From Mesorhizobium sp. RMAD-H1 (GTDB taxonomy: Bacteria > Pseudomonadota > Alphaproteobacteria > Rhizobiales > Rhizobiaceae), in contig NZ_JACHWN010000001.1 in assembly GCF_014191375.1 (NCBI RefSeq), positions 248,001 through 312,000 of the forward strand: a DNA stretch of 64,000 nt, written 5' to 3'. Below, piece by piece: positions 41,189-50,991 of the stretch (the stretch's first letter is position 1; each line of letters starts with the position of its first letter). The notes under the pieces were generated by a model. It saw nothing but the letters and a program-made list of their open reading frames with translations, searched no databases and was not told the origin of the DNA. The translations under genes and the position numbers were made by a program.

Positions 41189-42016
41189 GTGACCGCCCGC
41201 CCCACCCGCCATCCGGTCTCCCGCATTGCCCGCCGCAAGGGCGGCACGACATCTGCGGTGCGCATCGTGCCGGAGGAGACGCCGATTGCCTTCAGCTATG
41301 GCGGGACGACCCATGCGGTGATGATGGCGACCCCTGCCGATATCGAGGATTTCGCCGTCGGCTTCAGCCTGTCGGAAGGCATTATCGAAAACGCGTCCGA
41401 CATAAGCGAGATGGCGGTCGAGGACCACGACCAGGGCATCGATATCCAGATCACGCTGGTGGGTGACAGGCGCGATGCGCTCACCGCGCGCCGCCGCCAT
41501 ATGGCAGGCCCCGTCGGCTGCGGCCTCTGCGGCATCGAGTCGATCGATGAGGCGTTGAAGCCGGTCGCCTCGGTAGGGTCCGTCGGTCTGCGTCTGACGG
41601 CGGGCGATATCGTGCAGTCCGTCCGGCTCCTCTCCGCCCGGCAACCGCTCCACAATGAGACCGGCGCGGTCCACGCGGCGGGCTTCTACGTTCCGGGAAA
41701 AGGCATCGTCGCCGCCCGCGAGGATGTCGGGCGCCACAATGCGCTGGACAAGCTCATCGGCGCGCTCGCGAGGGCGGGGATCGACGGCACGAGCGGCGCC
41801 GTGATCGTGACCAGCCGCGTATCGATCGAGATGGTGCAGAAGACGGCAATCATCGGCGCGCCGGTGCTCATCGCCGTCTCGGCGCCGACCGCCCTTGCCA
41901 TCCGCACGGCGGAAGCGGCGGGCATTTCGCTCGTCGCGCTGGTGCGCGGGGACGAGTTCGACATCTACACCCATACAGACCGTATCCAGGCCGGAGCAAA
42001 TGCCCATGTCGCATAG
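41189..42016 (+). CDS. fdhD: Formate dehydrogenase accessory sulfurtransferase FdhD (FdsC)
   Basis: 275 residues; transfers sulfur to the bis-MGD cofactor of the alpha subunit. The Cys pair is in GPVGCGLCGIESIDEAL near residue 110. GRHNALDKLIGALAR follows, as in the family. GTG start at 41189; the purine-rich end of the family B repeat is the only Shine-Dalgarno-like sequence. Overlaps fdsD by 11 nt. Confidence 0.95.
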   Translation: MTARPTRHPVSRIARRKGGTTSAVRIVPEETPIAFSYGGTTHAVMMATPADIEDFAVGFSLSEGIIENASDISEMAVEDHDQGIDIQITLVGDRRDALTARRRHMAGPVGCGLCGIESIDEALKPVASVGSVGLRLTAGDIVQSVRLLSARQPLHNETGAVHAAGFYVPGKGIVAAREDVGRHNALDKLIGALARAGIDGTSGAVIVTSRVSIEMVQKTAIIGAPVLIAVSAPTALAIRTAEAAGISLVALVRGDEFDIYTHTDRIQAGANAHVA

Positions 42017-42242
42017 TGGCACACACGACAAGCTGATCTATATGGCCAACCAGATCGCCACCTTCTTCACCTCCCAGCCGCGCGACGAGCAGGTGGCGGG
42101 CGTGGCCAACCACATCAATCTTTTCTGGGAGCCGCGCATGCGCGCCCAGCTCTTTGCCATCCTTGATGAGCAGGGCGGCAAGGGATTGAACGAACTCGTC
42201 ATCGAAGCGGCAAAGCAGATACGCCGGCCGACGCCAGCCTGA
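42006..42242 (+). CDS. fdsD: Formate dehydrogenase delta subunit
   Basis: 78 residues from ATG 42006, MSHSGTHDKLIYMANQIATF, with DEQVAGVANHINLFWEPRMR in the middle, matching FdsD, a small protein needed for assembly or activity of Fds. ATG 42000 would also be in frame, but GGAG is then only three bases away. Last gene of the fds operon. Confidence 0.92.
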   Translation: MSHSGTHDKLIYMANQIATFFTSQPRDEQVAGVANHINLFWEPRMRAQLFAILDEQGGKGLNELVIEAAKQIRRPTPA

Positions 42243-42365
42243 GCACCGGCCCGATATATTGCAGATGAATTGAAGTGGATTGAACGCGACAGGGAGGAGC
42301 GATTGATCGATAGTTTGAGACCATATCTTAGAGCCTGACCTGCGGTCAGGTGATCGCATGTAGCT

Positions 42366-42470
42366 GCCCCTCATCTGCCTGCCGACATCTCCTCCCCGCA
42401 CGGGAAGAAGAAAGAAGCGGCAACGTATAAGCCTCCCTCTTTCCGCTTGCGGGGAGAGGGTAAGGGGCAT
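42366..42470. repeat. Family A (RIME-like) intergenic repeat, copy 3, degraded
   Basis: Begins GCCCCTCATCTGCCTGCCGA and ends GAGAGGGTAAGGGGCAT. Shorter and less regular than the others. GGTGATCGCATG lies before it and CATATGCGGTCGCC after it, which resemble the outer inverted arms around copy 4. Rest of gap 42243-42571 shows nothing. Confidence 0.8.
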
Positions 42471-42571
42471 CCCGCCATATGCGGTCGCCTGTCGGGGGCG
42501 GCATTTCCCTTTAAATTTAGACAATGAGGTAATCCGCCTGGGCACCAGGACGGAAGGAGAGGATTGTTATC

Positions 42572-44221
42572 ATGTCTTCAGATACCACAGCAGGCACCCT
42601 GGAGGGTGCCGGAATTCTCGACCGGGAGCGCATCATCGCCAAACCCGGCTTCAATCGCTGGCTGGTTCCGCCGGCGGCGCTCGCCATCCATCTCTGCATC
42701 GGCATGGCCTATGGCTTCAGCGTTTTCTGGCTACCGCTTTCGCGCTCGCTCGGCGTCACGCAACCCGTCGCCTGCCCGGACCTGAATCTGCTGACGGCCC
42801 TGTTCACCACCACCTGCGACTGGCGCGTCGCGGATCTGGGCTGGATCTACACCCTGTTCTTCGTGCTGCTGGGCTGCTCGGCGGCGCTCTGGGGCGGCTG
42901 GCTGGAGCGGGCCGGTCCGCGCAAGGCGGGTTTCGTCGCGGCGCTGTGCTGGTGCGGCGGCATTCTCGTGGCGGCCCTCGGCGTTATGATGCACCAGCTC
43001 TGGCTGATGTGGCTGGGCGCGGGTGTCATCGGCGGCATCGGGCTTGGCCTTGGCTATATCTCGCCGGTCTCCACCCTCATCAAATGGTTCCCCGACCGGC
43101 GCGGCATGGCGACCGGCATGGCGATCATGGGCTTCGGCGGCGGCGCGATGATCGGCGCTCCGCTGGCCGACATGCTGATGAACCATTTCAAGACGGCCAC
43201 GTCCGTCGGCGTGTGGGAAACCTTCATCGTCATGGCGGTGATCTATTTCGTCTTCATGATGTGCGGCGCATTCGGCTACCGCATTCCGCCAGCCGGCTGG
43301 CGGCCCGAGGGCTGGACGCCGCCCACGAGCCAGAAGGCGATGATCACCACGCGGCACGTCCATTTGCGCGATGCCCATAAGACCCCGCAATTCTGGCTCA
43401 TCTGGGCCGTGCTCTGCCTCAACGTCTCCGCCGGCATCGGCGTCATCGGCATGGCCTCGCCCATGCTGCAGGAGATCTTCGGCGGCAAGCTCATCGGCCT
43501 GCCGGAACTGAGCTTCACCCAGCTCGACGCCTCGCAAAAGACGGCAATCGCGGCCATCGCCGCGGGCTTCACCGGCCTCCTGTCGCTCTTCAATATCGGC
43601 GGGCGCTTCTTCTGGGCCTCGCTCTCAGACAAGATCGGCCGCAAGAACACCTATTACACCTTCTTCCTGCTCGGCATCGTGCTCTATGCGCTCGCGCCCA
43701 CCCTCGCGGGCATGGGGAACAAGGCGCTGTTCGTGCTCGCCTTCGGCATCATCCTGTCGATGTATGGCGGCGGCTTCGCGACCATTCCGGCCTATCTCGC
43801 CGATATTTTCGGCACACAGTTCGTCGGCGCGATTCATGGCCGGCTGCTGACGGCCTGGGCGACGGCGGGCATCGTCGGGCCTGTGGTGGTCAACTACATC
43901 CGCGAATTCCAGATCAATGCCGGCGTACCGCGAGAGCTCGTCTATAACTTCACCATGTACATCCTCGCCGGCATGCTGGCGCTCGGCTTCATCGCCAATC
44001 TGTTCATCAAGCCGCTGGCCGAAAAATGGTTCATGTCGGACGCCGAGGTTGCCGCCCTCCAGGCCAAGACCGCGGCGGCCTCCGCCGGCCCGACGGGCTC
44101 CTTCGGCATCGGCACGGGCGGGCTCGACGCCAAGGCAGCTCTTGCCTGGGCGGCGGTCGGCATTCCCATTCTCTGGGGCGTGTGGGTCACCTTCCAGAAA
44201 GCCGTCGTCCTCTTCCAGTAA
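42572..44221 (+). CDS. OFA-family MFS transporter (oxalate/formate antiporter-like)
   Basis: 549 residues, 12 hydrophobic segments. First segment PPAALAIHLCIGMAYGFSVFW; the GLGLGYISPVSTLIKWFPDRRGMATG loop and the FNIGGRFFWASLSDKIGRKNTYY loop are typical of OFA proteins. The C-terminal hydrophilic region is Ala/Gly-rich with a last hydrophobic segment. Position directly after the formate dehydrogenase operon supports formate or oxalate as substrate, but OFA proteins also carry other carboxylates. Confidence 0.88.
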   Translation: MSSDTTAGTLEGAGILDRERIIAKPGFNRWLVPPAALAIHLCIGMAYGFSVFWLPLSRSLGVTQPVACPDLNLLTALFTTTCDWRVADLGWIYTLFFVLLGCSAALWGGWLERAGPRKAGFVAALCWCGGILVAALGVMMHQLWLMWLGAGVIGGIGLGLGYISPVSTLIKWFPDRRGMATGMAIMGFGGGAMIGAPLADMLMNHFKTATSVGVWETFIVMAVIYFVFMMCGAFGYRIPPAGWRPEGWTPPTSQKAMITTRHVHLRDAHKTPQFWLIWAVLCLNVSAGIGVIGMASPMLQEIFGGKLIGLPELSFTQLDASQKTAIAAIAAGFTGLLSLFNIGGRFFWASLSDKIGRKNTYYTFFLLGIVLYALAPTLAGMGNKALFVLAFGIILSMYGGGFATIPAYLADIFGTQFVGAIHGRLLTAWATAGIVGPVVVNYIREFQINAGVPRELVYNFTMYILAGMLALGFIANLFIKPLAEKWFMSDAEVAALQAKTAAASAGPTGSFGIGTGGLDAKAALAWAAVGIPILWGVWVTFQKAVVLFQ

Positions 44222-44325
44222 CCGCCCCCCATTATTGGAAAGGACGTTGCGAAGCAGGTCCCCGGGCAACCGGGAGCCTGTTTTTGTAGGGGCTTTTCAG
44301 AGAAAATTGGGCGCTCGACCACTCA

Positions 44326-44648
44326 CCCCCCTCTGGCCTGCCGGTCATCTCGCCCCTTGTGGGCAGGGTGATCGCATATGAATGCCCCTCATCTGCCTGC
44401 CGGCATCTTCTCCCCGCACGCGGGGAGAAGAAAGAAGCGGAAACGCTGGCGTCCCCCTCGCCCCGCTTGCGGGGAGAGGGTAAGGGTGAGGGGTAATTTG
44501 CGACATATGCGATAGCCCTGCCCACAAGGGGGAGATTGGATATGAGGTCTGGTTTCGCCAATCGCCAGCGTGTCAGAATTAGGCTCCGTCATCCATGCCA
44601 GCCAATCTCCCCCCTTGAGGGGGAGATGGCCGGCAGGCCGGAGGGGGG
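44326..44648. repeat. Family B inverted repeat, copy 6, split by a nested element
   Basis: The left B arm breaks off after about 30 bp and resumes (AAGGGGGAGATTGG) near 44526; right arm ends GGAGGGGGG. Inside are 25-bp inverted arms (44356-44380 and 44504-44528, 23 of 25 matching) that enclose a full family A element. The insertion is clean at both ends. It fills the gap 44222-44683. Confidence 0.88.
44382..44494. repeat. Family A (RIME-like) repeat, copy 4, nested in family B copy 6
   Basis: Begins ATGCCCCTCATCTGCCTGCC and ends GGGTAAGGGTGAGGGGTA. Hairpins with CCCCGCACGCGGGG and CCCCGCTTGCGGGG are intact. Confidence 0.9.
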
Positions 44649-44683
44649 TGTCACTGCGGCGACGCCTCCGGTTAACCCATACC

Positions 44684-44971
44684 TCAATCCCGCAAATACC
44701 CTTCGATCCTGTCGAGCACATCGGCCTTCCCCATGCCGGTGAGGAAGGCCAGCGTCGTGATGACGGGCTTGCCCAGTCCCTGCGGTACGGGCGTCGTTGA
44801 AACCACGAGGTCGACATCGTCGACCATCCCCGGCACCTCGGTCGCCTTACACTGGCGGATCGAGACCGGGATGCCGCGGTTCTTCATCTCCTCCTCGATG
44901 GCCGTGGCAACGACCGTCGAGGTGGCGATACCGGTGCCGCAGGCGACGAGAATGATTTTTTCCCTGGCCAT
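44684..44971 (-). CDS. PTS galactitol-type EIIB component
   Basis: 95 residues; phosphoryl carrier of a sugar phosphotransferase permease. The phosphorylated Cys11 is in the loop VACGTGIATSTV, as in GatB/SgcB. Third gene of the minus-strand order IIC-IIA-IIB, 66 nt after IIA; the family E palindrome lies in between. Confidence 0.9.
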   Translation of the reverse strand: MAREKIILVACGTGIATSTVVATAIEEEMKNRGIPVSIRQCKATEVPGMVDDVDLVVSTTPVPQGLGKPVITTLAFLTGMGKADVLDRIEGYLRD

Positions 44972-44992
44972 GTCTGTTCCTTTCGGTTGCGA

Positions 44993-45035
44993 GCATGATC
45001 CCGAAAAGTTGCAGACTTTTCGGATAAGATCATGC
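44993..45035. repeat. Family E palindromic repeat, copy 2, inside the PTS operon
   Basis: 43-bp palindrome with arms GCATGATC/GATCATGC and CCGAAAAGT/ACTTTTCGG, loop TGCAG. Here the inner stem is perfect. It lies between the IIA and IIB genes and so within one transcript. Confidence 0.88.
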
Positions 45036-45037
45036 GG

Positions 45038-45499
45038 CTAAGCAAATGCCGCGCAGACGTCCTCGAAGGTCTTCGCACTGCGCAAGGCAGCGAGCGCTGC
45101 GGGGCTCTGAATCGTTTCGGCGATCTTCTGCAGCATTTCGATCTGCCTGTCCTTGTCGTTGAGCGCCATCAGGATCACCACGCGCACCGGCAGCTTCTCT
45201 TCCGGGTCCTCCATGTTGGAGAAGACGACCGGCTCCTTCAAGACCGCGAGGGCCAGCGCCGGCCGGATGACGTGCTCCGGGTCGGTGTGCGGCACCGCGA
45301 TATTGTTGTCGCCGCCGAGCGGAAGCCCGGTCGGCAGCGCCGCTTCCCGGGACAGCACCGCGCCGACATAGCTTTCCCTGACATGGCCGAGTTGCCTCAG
45401 GCGCTCGCCGAGCGCACGGATCACGTCGCCATTGCTTTTCGCCTCGAGGTCGAGAAGCACCGCCGCGGGATCGAGATGGGTGAGGAGGGGATTTGACAA
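45038..45499 (-). CDS. PTS EIIA component (fructose/galactitol type)
   Basis: 153 residues from a TTG at 45499 (AAGAGG eight bases upstream). The phosphorylated His71 lies in NIAVPHTDPEHV, the fingerprint of the mannitol/fructose/galactitol IIA fold, also shared by PtsN. The wider ORF up to 45847 overlaps the IIC gene in another frame and is not used. Position between IIC and IIB marks it as the permease IIA, not the regulatory PtsN. Confidence 0.88.
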   Translation of the reverse strand: MSNPLLTHLDPAAVLLDLEAKSNGDVIRALGERLRQLGHVRESYVGAVLSREAALPTGLPLGGDNNIAVPHTDPEHVIRPALALAVLKEPVVFSNMEDPEEKLPVRVVILMALNDKDRQIEMLQKIAETIQSPAALAALRSAKTFEDVCAAFA

Positions 45500-45572
45500 A
45501 TCGTAAGCCTCTTGTCTGAAGACCGGGTCCCGGCCGAATGCCGGCCGGGACCATCTTTCGGTCGCGCGAATA

Positions 45573-46982
45573 TCAGCTCGGCCGAACGGCTTCCGCTTCT
45601 TCGTCCGCGCCGGCGGCGCGCTCCCAGGCGGATGTGTTGCGGCGGAAGGCCCAGAAGGCCGCGCCGATGATGACGAGAAGCAGCGCCAGCCCGGCGATCC
45701 CCAGGCTTTCGACCGCCTTGACCACGACATAGGAGATCCACAGGAAGCCATCGACCACGCTGGTGATCTGCACTGCATTCGCCGGCATCGCGAAGCCCGA
45801 GGCGACTGCCGCGCTGGTGAAGAGCGGCGCAAGCGCATTGGCGACATAGAAGCCGAGGATCAGCGTCACCGTGCCGACGATCACCATGCGGAAGACGTTG
45901 CCGTTGAGAAGCGGCGCGGTCATTGCCACGATGAAGGGGATGACCGCGAGGTCGGCGAAGAGGATCACGCGGTTTCCGGGCAGGATGATCGACAGGATGA
46001 TGGCGATCGGCACCAGGATCAGCGACGAGGAGATCGCCGCCGGATGGCCGATCAGGATCGCCGAGTCGAGCCCGACGGTGAGCTCCCGGTCGCCGGCGCG
46101 CTTGCGGACGAATTCCTGCGCCGCTTCCGAGACCGGCAAGAGCCCCTCCATCAGGATCTTCACCATGCGCGGCAGGAGCAGCATGACGGCCGCCAGGGTC
46201 ATGCCGGTCTGCAGGATCTTGCTCAGCACCGTGCCGAAATCGCCGAGATTGTAATAGGCGATGGCGCCGAGTACGAGACCGATGACGAGGCCGAGGATGA
46301 CCGGCTCGCCCAGCACGCCGAAACGCTTCTGGATCGTGTCGGTGCTGATGTCGATCTTGTTGATGCCGGGAATCCGGTCGATGATCCAGTTGAGAACGAT
46401 CGCTATCGGCAGGATCTGTGCCGAGGCGAGATGGGGCACCGAGACGCCGGGGACGCCGTAGAATTTCTGCACGGCTTTCGCTGACCAGTCGGCGAAGAGC
46501 AGCGCCAGCGCCGCCATCAGCGCCGCCGCGATGATGCCATAGGCGAGATTGTTGGTGGCGGCCACCGTCAGCGAGCCGATGAAGGCGAAATGCCAGAAAT
46601 TCCAGACATCGACATTGAGCGTGCGCGTGAGCCGCGTCACCAGGAGCAGGATATTGACGGCGATGCCGACGGGAATGACCCAGAGCCCCACCGACGAGCC
46701 GAAGGCGATCGCCGCTGCCGAGGGCCAGCCGACATCGACGATGTCGCGCTGGATGCCGGTGTTCTTCACGATGGCCTGCGCCGCGTCGGATATGCTGTTG
46801 AGCATCAGTCCGAGAACGAGATTGATGCCGATGAAGGCGACGCCGATCGTGACGGCGGCGCGGAAGGCGCGTCCTGCCCTGGCGCCCAGCACCAACGCGA
46901 TGATGAAGATGACGATCGGCAGCAGGACCGTCGCGCCAAGCGTATCGACGGCCCCTTTCAGGCCGGCAAGCAATGCGTCCAT
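45573..46982 (-). CDS. PTS galactitol-type EIIC permease
   Basis: 469 residues with about 10-11 hydrophobic segments; family IIC-Gat (SgcC/GatC). Features include FGSSVGLWVIPVGIAVNI, AYGIIAAALMAALALLFADW, and the loop VSVPHLASAQILPIAIVLNW; the GHPAAISSSLILVPIAII stretch is near residue 320. The GAGGAAA site lies just before the ATG. The three-gene set could import a hexitol or related sugar as its phosphate. Sugar PTS permeases are uncommon in Rhizobiales. Confidence 0.88.
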   Translation of the reverse strand: MDALLAGLKGAVDTLGATVLLPIVIFIIALVLGARAGRAFRAAVTIGVAFIGINLVLGLMLNSISDAAQAIVKNTGIQRDIVDVGWPSAAAIAFGSSVGLWVIPVGIAVNILLLVTRLTRTLNVDVWNFWHFAFIGSLTVAATNNLAYGIIAAALMAALALLFADWSAKAVQKFYGVPGVSVPHLASAQILPIAIVLNWIIDRIPGINKIDISTDTIQKRFGVLGEPVILGLVIGLVLGAIAYYNLGDFGTVLSKILQTGMTLAAVMLLLPRMVKILMEGLLPVSEAAQEFVRKRAGDRELTVGLDSAILIGHPAAISSSLILVPIAIILSIILPGNRVILFADLAVIPFIVAMTAPLLNGNVFRMVIVGTVTLILGFYVANALAPLFTSAAVASGFAMPANAVQITSVVDGFLWISYVVVKAVESLGIAGLALLLVIIGAAFWAFRRNTSAWERAAGADEEAEAVRPS

Positions 46983-47231
46983 TTTTTCCTCCCATACGAG
47001 CTCTTTGTGAGCTTCATATCTTCAGAGGATATTTGAACATTCGTACATTGCAAGCAACTTTTGTGTCGTTGAAGGCGTCCAAGGAAAAGTCTCGAAAATT
47101 GGCAGCCGGCGAGGCATGGATCCCGTTGCATCGAAATGGCGAGGTAGAAGTACTTTCGCCTTGTCGGCAACCGTTATGCGGGCCGGGGCGCTGGCTGAAG
47201 CAGTTCCTGTTCTTAATGGAAACGCGAGACA

Positions 47232-47388
47232 CCCCCCTCTGGCCTGCCGGCCATCTCCCCCTCAAGGGGGGAGATTGGCTGATAGAACGCTCGGCATCCA
47301 TTCTCCAACGGTTGCGATTGATGCCGAACGTCTATGCAGGCGTAATCTCCCCCCTTGAGGGGGAGATGGCCGGCAGGCAAGAGGGGGG
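47232..47388. repeat. Family B intergenic inverted repeat, copy 7
   Basis: Arms start CCCCCCTCTGGCCTGCCGGC and end GGCAAGAGGGGGG. Between the DUF993 gene and the IIC gene on the minus strand, so possibly inside that transcript. The rest of 46983-47462 shows an ATATC-N7-GATAT sequence at 47016-47032 and nothing else. Confidence 0.9.
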
Positions 47389-47462
47389 TACTGTCCCGCC
47401 AATATTTCTATTTGAAGAGCCAATCCCCTTCGGCCTGTATTTCCAAGCAGACGAGATTGCTG

Positions 47463-48626
47463 CTACTCCCCCAGCACCGCCAGAAAATTCTTCATCCGGC
47501 TGACGGCGAGGTCCGGCTGGTCGAGCACGTTTGCCTGGTCGGCAAGGCGGAATATGTCGGCATAATGCAGGAGGCCGCGCGCCGATTGCATGCCGGCGGG
47601 CATGGTGAAATGGCGCTGGTGGCCGTTGAGCCAGGCGAGGAAGACGACGCCGGCCTTGTAATATTGCGTAGGCGCTTCGAAGATCTTGCGCGACAGGGGC
47701 ACGGTCGGCTCGATGACGCCGCGGAAGGTGGCGGTGTCGCCGGTGGCGAGCGCTGCAAGCGCCTTGGAGGCGGAGGGGGCCACGGCATCGAAGATGCCGA
47801 GCAGCGCATGGCTGTATCTCCGCCCGTCGCCCTCGATCAGCTCCGCATAGTTGAAATCGTCGCCGGTGAAGCAGAGCACGCCTTCGGGCAGGCGGTTGCG
47901 CAACGCCACTTCCTTGGCGCCGTCGAGCAGCGAGATCTTGATGCCTTCGACCTTGTCCCTGTTGTCGCCGATGATGCCCAGCACGGTATCGAGTGCGTCC
48001 TCGAAGCTGCCGCCGCCCCAATAGCCTGCAAGCTGGAGGTCGAACATCTCGCCCAGCCAGTGCAGCACCACCTTCTCCCGCGTCTGGCCGAGGATATGGC
48101 CATAGACCTTGCGGTAATCATCCGGTGATTTCGCCACTCGCGCCAGCGCCCGGCTCGCCATCATGATCGCCCGGCCGCCATGCTTTTCGATGAAGCCGAT
48201 CTGCGTCTCATAGGCCCGGATCACATCGTCGAGCGAGCGGGCATCGGCGGGGTCGAGCTGATCCGTTCCCGCGCCGCAGGCGAGATCGGCGCCCTCGACC
48301 GTGCGCGCTTCGGCGAGCGAGCGGCGGATCAGCTCCTGCGCCCCTGCCCAGTCGAGCCCCATGCCGCGCTGTGCCGTATCCATGGCCTCGGCGATCCTGA
48401 AGCCGAGGCTCCACAGATGATGCCGGAAGGCCATTGTCGCGTCCCAGTCGATCGCGGGTTTGCCCCAGGGATCGGTGTCGCGCAGTGGATCGGAAACGAC
48501 ATGCGCCGCAGCATAGGCGATGCGGTTGAAGCCCGGGCGGACCGCGGGCCGGGCGATCGGCGTGCCGATGAGCCGGTAATCCTCGCTTCCTCCGTCGGCG
48601 CGCGGCAGTTTCAGGCTTAACGTCAT
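47463..48626 (-). CDS. DUF993 family protein (DapA-like TIM barrel, putative lyase/aldolase)
   Basis: 387 residues from ATG 48626 after a GGAGGAGG site, MTLSLKLPRADGGSEDYRLI. DUF993 proteins are related to dihydrodipicolinate synthases (class I aldolase/lyase fold). KVEGIKISLLDGAKEVALRN near residue 220 contains a Lys at the place where the barrel Schiff-base Lys is expected, and VLCFTGDDFNYAELIEGDG follows. Expected role: cleavage or dehydration of a sugar-derived acid. Runs divergently from lacI, with an operator before it. May form one unit with the PTS genes. Confidence 0.83.
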   Translation of the reverse strand: MTLSLKLPRADGGSEDYRLIGTPIARPAVRPGFNRIAYAAAHVVSDPLRDTDPWGKPAIDWDATMAFRHHLWSLGFRIAEAMDTAQRGMGLDWAGAQELIRRSLAEARTVEGADLACGAGTDQLDPADARSLDDVIRAYETQIGFIEKHGGRAIMMASRALARVAKSPDDYRKVYGHILGQTREKVVLHWLGEMFDLQLAGYWGGGSFEDALDTVLGIIGDNRDKVEGIKISLLDGAKEVALRNRLPEGVLCFTGDDFNYAELIEGDGRRYSHALLGIFDAVAPSASKALAALATGDTATFRGVIEPTVPLSRKIFEAPTQYYKAGVVFLAWLNGHQRHFTMPAGMQSARGLLHYADIFRLADQANVLDQPDLAVSRMKNFLAVLGE

Positions 48627-48677
48627 GGGTCCTCCTCCGGGGTCGCCCTGAAGCGCTCCTTTGAAGATAGCGATAAT

Positions 48678-48691
48678 TTGGAACGTTCCAA
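48678..48691. promoter_or_regulatory. LacI-family operator 1 (DUF993 side)
   Basis: Perfect 14-bp palindrome TTGGAACGTTCCAA. On the minus strand TTGAAA (48693-48698) precedes it and TATCGC follows with 17-nt spacing, so the operator lies between promoter boxes of the DUF993 gene. The same 14 bp recur at 48857-48870. Confidence 0.85.
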
Positions 48692-48847
48692 TTTTCAAGG
48701 GGCGGGTGAAAAATCTCGATATCGGGAATATTCGCAGAAATAGCCGGAAAACCCGGTGTTCAAGTCGAAAAATCTGAATAATATGCCTGGAAAACTTCGG
48801 CATTCTGCCTTTTGGAGCGCGTCCACATCATCTTCCACCATTTCGAC

Positions 48848-48853
48848 TTGACA
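48848..48853 (+). promoter_or_regulatory. Predicted -35 box of the lacI operon (TTGACA)
   Basis: TTGACA ends three bases before operator 2; a weak TTAACT follows after 17 nt. The operator thus lies between -35 and -10, the usual repression geometry. Confidence 0.5.
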
Positions 48854-48856
48854 AAT

Positions 48857-48870
48857 TTGGAACGTTCCAA
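48857..48870. promoter_or_regulatory. LacI-family operator 2 (lacI side)
   Basis: Second perfect TTGGAACGTTCCAA, 179 bp from operator 1 (about 17 helical turns), directly after TTGACA. It suggests autoregulation and possible looping. The sequence type, with a central CG, suits LacI/GalR binding. Confidence 0.85.
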
Positions 48871-48939
48871 TTAACTTTCTCGAAACAGTGCTCACGCTGG
48901 GGAGGGCGAGGCGCGTGGCGGGCAGGGAGGCAGCCTGAA

Positions 48940-50978
<2,039 letters not shown>

Positions 50979-50991
50979 AAGCAAATTGGTA

